Shown here one piece after another: positions 1 through 4,843 of a DNA stretch of 5,271 nt (its first letter is position 1; each line of letters begins with the position of its first letter). Source of the DNA: CAYSRM01 sp964475205 (GTDB taxonomy: Bacteria > Verrucomicrobiota > Kiritimatiellia > UBA8416 > CAYSRM01). The stretch is from the NCBI GenBank assembly GCA_964475205.1, contig CAYYVQ010000099.1, positions 1-5,271 of the forward strand, written 5' to 3'. The notes under the pieces are model-generated. The model was not told the origin of the DNA and did no database searches. It saw only the letters and a program-made list of their open reading frames with translations. The position numbers and the translations under genes are program-made.

Positions 1-152
1 TTAGGTCCGTGCTCCATGTCGAGAATAACAAAATCGAAACCTGAGTATCCAAGGGCCTCAATCATTCCTGGATCGGATGTCTTGCAGAACGGGCCGAATA
101 CGGGACGTTGTTTAATCAATTCCTTGAATCCCTGCGGTATACCTTTTTTCAT
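1..152 (-). CDS. HpcH/HpaI-family aldolase, N-terminal part (runs off left edge)
   Basis: Fifty codons are visible, from an ATG at 152-150 to the window edge. The protein starts MKKGIPQGFKELI and reaches SGFDFVILDMEHGP. The FDFV-I-D-MEHGP stretch is the signature of the first beta-strand region of HpcH/HpaI aldolases (class II, metal-dependent; 2-keto-3-deoxy sugar acid and 4-hydroxy-2-oxoheptanedioate aldolases). These cleave 2-keto-3-deoxy acids to pyruvate plus an aldehyde in the cytoplasm. A good Shine-Dalgarno (GAGGAG) sits about 7 nt before the ATG. The gene follows the GH43-like gene by only 42 nt on the same strand, so the two are likely co-transcribed, which suggests a role in sugar or sugar-acid catabolism. 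The substrate cannot be told from this fragment. About four fifths of the expected length (roughly 250 residues) is missing, including the metal ligands. Confidence 0.85.
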   Translation of the reverse strand, partial: MKKGIPQGFKELIKQRPVFGPFCKTSDPGMIEALGYSGFDFVILDMEHGP

Positions 153-194
153 TTGTCGTCTCCTCAATTCGTTCACGCTGATTGCAGCCGAACG

Positions 195-1382
195 TCACTC
201 CTCAGGCGCGGCCTTCAGGCTGTCGCCTGCAGGAGATTGTTCTGCTGGTTTCTTAGTTTTCTCTGCTAAACCTTCTTTAGCCGAGTAATTATCAACCGGA
301 AATACTAGTATTCGTGAACCTTTTTTCGGGCTTCCTGTCTGAGACGGAAGGCAAGCGGCCAACACAGCGATCACCTGACCCTTTTCGTTGAGTACTACAT
401 TAGGGCGCTCAACACGTTGGAAATTAGTCGCGGAACCATCATCGAAACGAATGGGTTCCTTGCTCGAAAATAGTGGGTCCTTTGAGACCAATTCATAGCG
501 CAGGCCGTCCTGAGATGTGTAATATGTGAAAGCCTTATTATGCCCCGTTGCATAGCCGTGCAGGTCAGTAACCAAAATATGATATTTTGAACCGTCATAC
601 CAAACACACGGATCCTCGATTTCGAAATTTTCTGGCAGGGCGTTTTCTCTACCTTTATGAAGTCTGGTGTACGGGCCCAAAATAGAATCAGCCTTCGCAG
701 CTTGAAGGTAGTGAAACAGTTCGTCGAACTTTCGACTGCCAGGATACTTCGGATTGGGTAATTTCACCTTCCCAACAGCGTAAACGGAGCCGTCTTCATG
801 GATCCATACAGCAGGATTGTTGAGGGGAATCACCGCCTTCGTTGGTCTCTTCCATGGTCCTTCCACCGCATCGCTTACGGCGACCCCTCCCTTCCACGCG
901 GGAATGCCCAGGTAGTAAAGGTAGAATTTTCCATCGTGAAAGGTAATCTTCGGGTTATGGCAGCCTTGACTGTCGAACCGACTTTTCGGTTGTGGACGAA
1001 TGACGTCTTCAACGTATTGATAGGGGCCAAGAAGATTCTTTGATACTGCACGCACGATGTAGCTTTGCTTCCATTTGGAAAAATCCTCATCAGGCCAGCA
1101 TGAAGCGAACATATGGTAAGTATCACCTACCTTTATAATGGAAGGATCCCACAAGTGGAATCCGTCACGTTCAAATCCGCCGTTTCGTTTCGGATATCCC
1201 ATTGCAAGCAGCAATGGGTTGTCGGATGGTGCTGAAGTATAGTGATCGTTATGCAGCTTGCCATCCTTTTGCGGTGGTGTGGCTGCAGTTGCTTCGATAA
1301 AACCAGCAGTTAGTATTACCATTACAGTCAAGAGCCCTCTTTTTGCAGCCGATCGACAAATTACAGTTTCTGTTTTATTCAT
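195..1382 (-). CDS. Secreted GH43-like five-bladed beta-propeller glycoside hydrolase family protein
   Basis: This is a 395-residue protein in the GH43/GH62-like beta-propeller superfamily, probably acting on plant or algal polysaccharide outside the cytoplasm. Numbered from the 1382 start, residues 1-34 look like a signal peptide: basic KR near 14-15, then a hydrophobic LLTVMVILTAGF, then ATAA. Blade motifs follow: WDPSIIKVGDTYHMF (D79, the position of the GH43 catalytic base), HNPKITFHDGKFYLYY (about 142-157), NPAVWIHEDGSVYAV (about 189), and IEDPCVWYDGSKYHILVTD (E256, candidate general acid). The second site reads N-P where classical GH43 enzymes have D-P, so activity is not assured. The last 25 or so residues are a low-complexity K/E/P/A tail. 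AGGAG is 8 nt from the 1382 ATG but only 2 nt from the ATG at 1388, so I chose 1382. The start lies 17 nt beyond the R' box of attC1, as expected for a cassette gene. Confidence 0.85.
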   Translation of the reverse strand: MNKTETVICRSAAKRGLLTVMVILTAGFIEATAATPPQKDGKLHNDHYTSAPSDNPLLLAMGYPKRNGGFERDGFHLWDPSIIKVGDTYHMFASCWPDEDFSKWKQSYIVRAVSKNLLGPYQYVEDVIRPQPKSRFDSQGCHNPKITFHDGKFYLYYLGIPAWKGGVAVSDAVEGPWKRPTKAVIPLNNPAVWIHEDGSVYAVGKVKLPNPKYPGSRKFDELFHYLQAAKADSILGPYTRLHKGRENALPENFEIEDPCVWYDGSKYHILVTDLHGYATGHNKAFTYYTSQDGLRYELVSKDPLFSSKEPIRFDDGSATNFQRVERPNVVLNEKGQVIAVLAACLPSQTGSPKKGSRILVFPVDNYSAKEGLAEKTKKPAEQSPAGDSLKAAPEE

Positions 1383-1398
1383 ATTCATCTCTCCTGAT

Positions 1399-1459
1399 GC
1401 AGAACGCCGATTTTCAGCGGCGGCGCGTTAGCGACGTACGCTGGAAAATCTTGTTCGGC
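1399..1459 (-). other. attC1 integron recombination site (end of mazEF cassette)
   Basis: Read on the minus strand: R'' GCCGAAC (1459-1453), spacer AAG, L'' ATTTT-C-CAGCG (1449-1439), apex (1438-1420), L' CGCTG-AAAAT (1419-1410), spacer CGGC, R' GTTCTGC (1405-1399). The L arms pair over 10 bp and leave a single C (position 1444) unmatched on the L'' side. That asymmetry is what lets an integrase tell the strands apart. R'' lies 10 nt after the mazF stop. R' ends immediately before the Shine-Dalgarno of the GH43-like gene. The R' box departs from the GTTRRRY consensus. Confidence 0.78.
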
Positions 1460-1469
1460 CTCCGTTCTC

Positions 1470-1808
1470 TCACAGGTCGAGCAATGTCCCGACTTTATTT
1501 AGGACCTCCTGCACTATTCTTTCCGGGACGTGACACAGAAACGATGCCCCGCGTACACGCCAGTCCATACTCTTAACCTGATCGGAGAGCACTGCTCCCG
1601 ATGCCTTTAGCCCGTCAGGAATCCGTACCTCGAAAGGATACCCCTTGATCTGATTTGTGAGGGGACACAAGATTGCCAGGCCCACCTTGCTGTTGTAGGA
1701 CTGGGGCGACAGTACGAAGGCGGGCCGATGGCCTGCTTGCTCATGTCCAGCCTGCGGATTGAATGAAATCCACATAATGTCACCCCGCTTCGGACAGTAC
1801 ACGGGCAT
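1470..1808 (-). CDS. mazF: MazF/PemK-family endoribonuclease toxin
   Basis: This 112-residue protein closely follows E. coli MazF along its whole length. The order is PKRGDIMWISFNPQAG, then EQAGHRPAFVLSP, LCPLTNQIKGYPFEV, VLSDQVKSMDWRVRGA and a C-terminal helix. The catalytic arginine of the HRP motif (R28 here) and the threonine of PLTNQ (T51) correspond to E. coli R29 and T52, so it should be an active mRNA-cleaving toxin (sequence-specific interferase) in the cytoplasm. The ATG at 1808-1806 overlaps the mazE stop as TGATG. A GTG one codon upstream (1811, overlap GTGA) is an equally possible start. GGGAG lies 8 nt before the ATG. Co-translation with mazE keeps toxin and antitoxin in balance. 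Confidence 0.95.
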   Translation of the reverse strand: MPVYCPKRGDIMWISFNPQAGHEQAGHRPAFVLSPQSYNSKVGLAILCPLTNQIKGYPFEVRIPDGLKASGAVLSDQVKSMDWRVRGASFLCHVPERIVQEVLNKVGTLLDL

Positions 1809-2053
1809 CACCAGATCTCCCGTCCCACGGCCTCGCCGGTCTCGACCTCCGCGTGGACATTACACTCTGTCACGCCTTTGAGCAGGTCTTCCAAGCGCGC
1901 CCCTGGCTCCGCATGATGGGGTTCGATAACGATCTTCCCATCGTTGACAGACAGATCGACAGGTGTCCCGTAGGCAACGTGAGCCTCCTCGACAAACGCC
2001 TTTGGGATGCGAACCGCCAAGCTGTTTCCCCACTTCTGAATCTTCGCTTGCAT
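1808..2053 (-). CDS. mazE: MazE-family antitoxin (AbrB/SpoVT DNA-binding fold)
   Basis: This 81-residue antitoxin begins MQAKIQKWGNSLAVRIPKAF, the AbrB-like swapped-hairpin DNA-binding domain typical of MazE (E. coli has VKRWGNSPAVRIP). It continues through VDLSVNDGKIVIEP at about residues 32-45. The acidic C-terminal tail LEDLLKGVTECNVHAEVETGEAVGREIW is the part that wraps MazF, and it ends in W as E. coli MazE does. The reading frame stays open upstream to 2209, but the start at 2053 is set by family alignment and by a strong purine-rich site (AGGAGAGGAAG) just upstream. It is likely autoregulated with MazF through the inverted repeat at 2065-2097. Upstream lies the 3' end of a dead group II intron. 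Confidence 0.94.
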   Translation of the reverse strand: MQAKIQKWGNSLAVRIPKAFVEEAHVAYGTPVDLSVNDGKIVIEPHHAEPGARLEDLLKGVTECNVHAEVETGEAVGREIW

Positions 2054-2064
2054 GATCTTCCTCT

Positions 2065-2097
2065 CCTTTTTGTATCTACATAGAAGATACAAAAAGG
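2065..2097 (-). promoter_or_regulatory. Probable mazEF operator: 13-bp perfect inverted repeat
   Basis: The arms CCTTTTTGTATCT (2065-2077) and AGATACAAAAAGG (2085-2097) are perfect reverse complements separated by 7 nt. The repeat ends within the mazE ribosome-binding region (its AAGG is the start of AAGGAGAGGAAG), about 12 nt before the ATG. It also covers a possible -10 element. MazE-type antitoxins bind palindromes in their own promoters, so this is the natural operator. As RNA the repeat could also fold and sequester the ribosome-binding site. Confidence 0.7.
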
Positions 2098-2112
2098 CAT
2101 GCCGATAAGCAA
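2084..2112 (-). promoter_or_regulatory. Candidate mazE promoter
   Basis: On the minus strand, TTGCTT (2112-2107) and TATCTT (2089-2084) are 17 nt apart. The hexamers match the sigma-70 consensus at only 3 and 4 of 6 positions, so the call rests mainly on spacing and context. The -10 falls inside the inverted repeat, so repressor binding there would block it. TA cassettes usually carry their own promoter. Confidence 0.35.
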
Positions 2113-2130
2113 GAGATTTCTTCTTGCCCC

Positions 2131-2203
2131 GAGTAGGCCAGGGAGCCTTGCGGCTCCCGGCCCCTCTAAGAACCGTACGTGACACTTTCGCGTCATACGG
2201 TTC
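2131..2203 (-). ncRNA. Group II intron domains V and VI (3' end of the dead intron)
   Basis: Domain V is exactly 34 nt (2203-2170): GAACCGTATGACGC, a GAAA tetraloop, then GTGTCACGTACGGTTC. The basal pairs are GAACCGT with ACGGTTC. Domain VI follows after TTA: GAG/CTC and GGCC/GGCC outer pairs, GGGAGCC/GGCTCCC inner stem, GCAA loop, and an unpaired A at 2134 as branch point in the usual CCTACTC context. The basal triad of domain V reads AAC (2202-2200) instead of the AGC of most group II introns, which should abolish splicing chemistry. Confidence 0.85.
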
Positions 2204-2259
2204 AATCATTCACTGAAGCCGCCATAGTTTTGGCGACCCGGTCCGTTTTCACAGTAACA

Positions 2260-2898
2260 TTACACCCGTAGGGGCTTGATGGCAATGCGTTGCGCAAAAT
2301 AATCCTGCCACTGGGTTCCATACGGGTTGGCGGCACTTCGTATTTTGAGGTGCCGTCGAATGGGTAATTCGGCTAGATGAAAAAGCATGAGCGAATATCG
2401 CTTGCCGCTCTTTTCCTTCCAGACAGCGGTAAATCGCCACTTGTCGCCGAACTTGCGTATCGTCTGACCAAGGAAGTCGAAGCCGTCCCGGATATGCACT
2501 ATGCGGGTCTTCATCTTCGAGAGATTCAGGCCGCGTTCCCGCAGGAAGTCTTCGATGGCCGGCAGTATCCTATCCGTCAGCATCTCCTTACTGGCCGCCG
2601 TGACGACAAGGTCGTCCGCGTAGCGTATAAGGTGGACTTTCGGACGTGGATTACTCTTGGGATTAGGGATCGCCTCCCGTATTGCCTCTTCGAGGCCGTC
2701 CAGCGTCATATTTGCAAGTACAGGACTTGCTATTCCTCCCTGTGGGGTGCCTTCGTTGGTGGGAAATGGCTTGCCGCCCTCAATATATCACGACTTTAGC
2801 CATTGACGTAGTATGCTTTTCTTCATCGGGATGAATCGGAGCAGCCACGCATGGCTTATCCGGTCAGAACAGCCTTCTATGTCCGCATCCAGAATCCA
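2260..2898 (-). pseudogene. Group II intron reverse transcriptase/maturase, decayed
   Basis: Translation in one frame from 2898 gives WILDADIEGCSDRISHAWLL (RT motif with the first catalytic Asp), then RQWLKS, a TGA stop at 2790-2788 where relatives have glycine, then YIEGG...EGTPQGGIASPVLANMTLDGLE. IRYADDLVV (YADD at 2622-2611) and GFDFLGQTIRKFG follow. The frame then jumps from LGQTIRKFG straight into DKWRFTA...PIRRHLKIRSAANPY...YFAQR, which in relatives is separated from it by the thumb and maturase X region. So 150 or so residues were lost in frame at about 2445. The HNH region that often follows YFxxR is also absent; the protein ends IAIKPLRV. Everything before the WILDAD motif is missing. 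An open segment from ATG 2709 could be translated, but it would be a non-functional 149-residue fragment. Confidence 0.9.
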
Positions 2899-2916
2899 GC
2901 ACGCCACCATAGAGTA

Positions 2917-2992
2917 CCGGCGGGGAAACGCCGGGTCCGGTCAACTTCACGAGGAGTTGCCGGACAATCAATTAACGCGACCTCGTGTCGCG
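2917..2992. other. Cluster of three strong hairpins between attC2 and the RT remnant
   Basis: Three stem-loops stand nearly end to end. The first is CCGGCG (2917-2922) with CGCCGG (2929-2934). The second is GTCCGG-T-CAACT (2935-2946) with AGTTG-CCGGAC (2955-2965). The third is CGCGAC (2976-2981) with GTCGCG (2987-2992). No coding sense is visible. The position after attC2 and before the RT gene suits leftover ribozyme domain I, but I cannot assign the helices to named intron stems. Confidence 0.5.
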
Positions 2993-3055
2993 ACGAACGT
3001 CGTGAATCAGACTTTGGCGCGTCAGCGACAATAGTCTGCATTCATCTTGTTGGCC
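2992..3055 (-). other. attC2 integron recombination site (end of DUF433-DUF5615 cassette)
   Basis: Minus strand: R'' GGCCAAC (3055-3049), spacer AAGA, L'' TGAAT-G-CAGACT (3044-3033), apex (3032-3014), L' AGTCTG-ATTCA (3013-3003), spacer CGAC, R' GTTCGTC (2998-2992). Eleven paired bases leave one unmatched G on the L'' side (position 3039), the same asymmetry as in attC1. The apex shares GTCGCT(A/G)ACGCGCC with attC1. R'' starts 10 nt after the stop of the DUF5615 gene. Confidence 0.78.
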
Positions 3056-3065
3056 CGTTCCTTTG

Positions 3066-3398
3066 TCAGAAGATGGTGATGACTCCGAGTTCCTTCTCCT
3101 CGCCAAAAGCTTCGATCTGCTCGTGGTAGCTTCGCAGTGCAGCGTCGATATCGTCTGTGGTGCGGTTTCCTAGGCGAATCCAAACCACCTTCGGCGGGTA
3201 TCCGAGAAGCGCGCTTCGGTCGCAGAAATCAACGTCCTTGGTCACAATGACGAAATCGTTGTCGCGAGCGAATTCCCATAGGGATGTATCGGGGGAACAG
3301 TCCAAGCCCAGTGACTGCACATGCGCCGATTCAGGAAACAAGTCTGCAAGAGTCGCGACCAGGCGAGGTGACAAGTTCTGGGCGAATAGCAGTTTCAC
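3066..3398 (-). CDS. DUF5615 PIN-like toxin, with first catalytic Asp replaced
   Basis: This 110-residue protein of the DUF5615 (PIN-like, Mut7-C-related) family begins MKLLFAQNLSPRLVATLADLFP. It continues with AHVQSLGLDCSPDTSLWEFARDNDFVIVTKDVDFCDRSALLGYPPKVVWIRLGN. The family is paired with DUF433 antitoxins and is presumed to be an RNase toxin. The start is a GTG at 3398-3396 whose GTGA overlaps the antitoxin stop; an in-frame ATG at 3449 lies inside the antitoxin gene and is rejected. The second acidic motif TKDVDF (about residues 57-62) is intact. However, the family's early LLFDxNLS motif reads LLFAQNLS: residue 6 is Ala (codon GCC) where the metal-binding Asp is expected. The toxin may therefore be inactive. 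Confidence 0.9.
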   Translation of the reverse strand: MKLLFAQNLSPRLVATLADLFPESAHVQSLGLDCSPDTSLWEFARDNDFVIVTKDVDFCDRSALLGYPPKVVWIRLGNRTTDDIDAALRSYHEQIEAFGEEKELGVITIF

Positions 3399-3625
3399 GC
3401 ATGGACTACCATTTGCTGGTGTTCTCTGTCGGCCGCATATTGCAGACACGCCCGGATATCTTCCGCAGTCAGGTAGGGAAAGTCCGCAAGAATTTGCTCG
3501 GTCGTCATGCCCGACGCTAAGTACTCAAGAACGTCGTAGACGGTAATGCGCATCCCTCGAATGCACGGCTTCCCACCTCGCTTGCCGGGTTCCACCGTGA
3601 TGATGTCTCTGTATGAGGCCTTCAT
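3395..3625 (-). CDS. DUF433-family antitoxin
   Basis: This 76-residue protein, MKASYRDIITVEPGKRGGKPCIRGMRITVYDVLEYLASGMTTEQILADFPYLTAEDIRACLQYAADRE, is a textbook DUF433 protein. The GGKPCIRGxRITVYDVLEYL core is followed by the winged-helix-like region around EQILADFPYLTAEDI. DUF433 proteins are the usual partner of DUF5615 toxins, and the stop here overlaps that toxin's start by 4 nt, implying translational coupling. The ATG at 3625 is chosen because relatives begin just before YRDIIT. It lacks a clear ribosome-binding site. A GTG at 3652 would add nine residues and lies about 15 nt after GAGG. Confidence 0.9.
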   Translation of the reverse strand: MKASYRDIITVEPGKRGGKPCIRGMRITVYDVLEYLASGMTTEQILADFPYLTAEDIRACLQYAADREHQQMVVHA

Positions 3626-3671
3626 GGTTAATAAGTTATCATTCTGAACCACCGCTGTCCATCTTTTCCTC

Positions 3672-3737
3672 TGCGAACGTGTAAATCACCTTTCATCTGA
3701 AGGCGCGCCTTCAGATGATAAGGTGGATTTTGGTGTT
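3672..3737 (-). other. attC3 integron site, split by the group II intron
   Basis: Plus-strand order: R' complement TGCGAAC (3672-3678), spacer GTGT, arm AAATCACCTT-T (3683-3693), a perfect 24-bp palindrome (3694-3717, centred on GGCGCGCC), AT, arm AAGGTGGATTT (3720-3730), spacer TGGT, then GTT (3735-3737). The intron begins immediately after GTT. The missing end of R'' continues beyond the intron as GGGA (about 4630-4633), reconstituting GTTGGGA, that is TCCCAAC on the gene strand. The outer arms pair AAATC/GATTT and ACCTT/AAGGT around unmatched bases, including an extra one on the L'' side. The DUF2283 stop lies about 10 nt from the rejoined R''. With its halves about 0.9 kb apart the site should no longer fold normally. 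Confidence 0.7.
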
Positions 3738-4225
3738 GTGTGCCGGGCATGGCCCGGTTGCTTGCTGGTGCGCTGCGCGAGCGTACCAAGTTTCAAATCA
3801 ATGTCAAATTCAATTTTGGCATTAGGTTACCAGAAACGCGGTACGATTCAAAGAGCAAGTCCAGTCACGGGCGGATAACGCCAAGTGTAGTTGAGTGCAA
3901 AGGTAACGACCGAAAGGCGGCCTTGAGGAAGCAGGAAACGAATATGCGGGCTGATCGTACAGAGTATGCGGCAGGACTGACACGCCGCAGGGGGATATTA
4001 GGCGGGATGCACGGGGACGAGGGTGCAACAGAATCGGAAGTCCTATTGTTATCAAGGATCGGCGCATCACGTACATCTCACAGTTACGCATTGAAAGCAA
4101 CCAGGAATACCCCGGGAAAGCCCATGGTTCTGGGCGAAGACAACCGGATTGAGGTAAGCGGTTTAACAATACCTCGGCGTATCTGGATGGCCAAATCCAG
4201 ACACGAGTCCCGACGCAGGTCGGGA

Positions 4226-4230
4226 AACAC
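4226..4230 (+). other. Candidate EBS1 of the IIC-like intron
   Basis: AACAC lies in a purine-rich loop right after the hairpin CCCGAC-GCAG-GUCGGG (4209-4224). It is exactly complementary to GTGTT (3733-3737), the last five bases of the 5' exon (IBS1). Class IIC introns use a short IBS1-EBS1 pairing plus an upstream hairpin for target choice. Five bases can match by chance, so the call depends on the location. Confidence 0.4.
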
Positions 4231-4523
4231 AAACTCATTGGCAACTCGCAGTAGGCTCGTCGCAAGATGGGCTATATGCCGGAAGGCAGTCAGCAGAGGA
4301 CATAGTAGACGAGAAGTCAGTTGGAAAGAGTTCATATTGTATGAACCCGTTGAAGGTCCGAAAGGTGGGCGGTACCGTATGGTCCGCCAAGTGGTAGTGG
4401 TTAGTATAGTCATGATCTACAGTGTCTTAGTCCGACCGGACCTCATGCGCACTGAGCGACATGTACTGGAAAACCCGGTTTGAAGGGTGCTCCGGGACGC
4501 CTTTCCGACTTAACCAGCCTACT

Positions 4524-4629
4524 CGCCGTGTACGCGACCTGTCCGCAATGCTTGCGCAAAGCATGCAGGCGGGTCCGTATGCACGGTGGGGTGGGAGGGG
4601 CGCTCAGAAATGGGCGTCCCTATCCCGTT
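4524..4629 (+). ncRNA. Domains V (with extended tip) and VI of the IIC-like intron
   Basis: Domain V basal helix: CGCCGTG (4524-4530) pairs with CACGGTG (4582-4588) and keeps the CGC triad typical of class IIC. A two-base bulge TG (4580-4581) and the distal helix TACG/CGTA (4531-4534 with 4576-4579) follow. Instead of a tetraloop the tip holds 41 nt (4535-4575), itself a hairpin with GACC/GGTC, CCGC/GCGG and ATGCTT/AAGCAT pairings. Domain VI: GGGA/TCCC outer pairs, GGGGCGCTC (4597-4605) with GGGCGTCCC (4612-4620), loop AGAAAT, and unpaired A4622 as branch point. Confidence 0.75.
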
Positions 4630-4642
4630 GGGAGAGCACTTG

Positions 4643-4843
4643 TTATGCAGTTTGAAATTGCATCGTGGAAAGCTCATCCTTGGTGGCTCGTGCAGATACG
4701 CCGAGAAATTCAACCCCAACAACCTTATCATTCTCGTCATAATCAAGAATGACCCCTGGTCGAATTTCTTCCGATTCAACAATCCTATTGTCATCCAATC
4801 GAAAATATAGAGCATCGCTATCTTTATCCAGTTTTATTCTCAT
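4643..4843 (-). CDS. DUF2283 protein, probable antitoxin
   Basis: This 66-residue protein, MRIKLDKDSDALYFRLDDNRIVESEEIRPGVILDYDENDKVVGVEFLGVSAR, has the complete DUF2283 pattern. It includes the D-x-D-ALY start, the central PGVILDYDENDKVVGVEFL strand pair, and a short polar C-terminus. DUF2283 proteins are often encoded next to DUF4258 proteins and are thought to be antitoxins. AAGGAG lies 6 nt before the ATG, and the ATG overlaps the upstream DUF4258 stop as ATGA, so the genes are coupled. The gene ends 13 nt before the intron 3' end, where the split attC3 resumes. Confidence 0.88.
   Translation of the reverse strand: MRIKLDKDSDALYFRLDDNRIVESEEIRPGVILDYDENDKVVGVEFLGVSARATKDELSTMQFQTA

Larger units (their letters stand above)
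2128..2990 (-). mobile_element. Degenerate group II intron (minus strand)
   Basis: The remnant holds a broken reverse-transcriptase gene (2898-2260) followed by canonical domain V (2203-2170) and domain VI (2166-2131), which fixes the orientation. The 3' end is placed at about 2128, seven bases after the bulged branch-point A at 2134; the expected terminal AY is not seen. The 5' end is uncertain. There is no clear GUGYG, and the first 90 nt after attC2 hold three hairpins that may be domain I remains. Compared with an intact 2-2.5 kb intron, much of the ribozyme 5' half and the N-terminal half of the protein are gone. It lies in the same orientation as the cassette genes, between attC2 and mazE, and so forms the leader of the mazEF cassette. 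Confidence 0.8.
3738..4629 (+). mobile_element. Class IIC-like (attC-type) group II intron without ORF
   Basis: The 5' end GUGUGCCGGGCAUGG matches the group II GUGYG consensus and closely resembles class IIC introns (Oceanobacillus iheyensis begins GUGUGCCCGGCAUGG). Inside, CCGAAAGGCGGCCUUGAGG, the AGGAAGCAGGAAAC stretch and GUCAGCAGAGGACAUAGUAG (4289-4308) are typical ribozyme segments; the last normally lies shortly before the reverse-transcriptase start. Domains V and VI end the element, with the branch-point A at 4622 placing the 3' end at 4628-4630. No RT frame exists and domain IV is short, so mobility would need a protein in trans. It lies antisense to the cassette genes, just after an attC hairpin and GTT, as IIC-attC introns do. 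A 247-codon open frame across it has no protein-like features. Confidence 0.82.

Noticed and set aside
1808..2209. Reading mazE from an upstream ATG at 2209, giving a 133-residue protein.
   Set aside because: The extra residues are a translation of intron domains V/VI and the promoter. Family alignment and the ribosome-binding site point to the ATG at 2053.
2377..2799. A 140-codon plus-strand frame.
   Set aside because: It is the antisense shadow of the RT pseudogene, which carries recognisable RT motifs on the minus strand.
3687..3725. The large palindrome as a Rho-independent terminator.
   Set aside because: No run of T follows on either strand, and the spacing of R boxes around it fits attC.
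3740..4483. A 247-codon open frame on the plus strand.
   Set aside because: It begins two bases inside the intron and runs over ribozyme domains. The composition is not protein-like (rich in Arg and Ser, no domain pattern), and the RNA motifs explain the sequence better.
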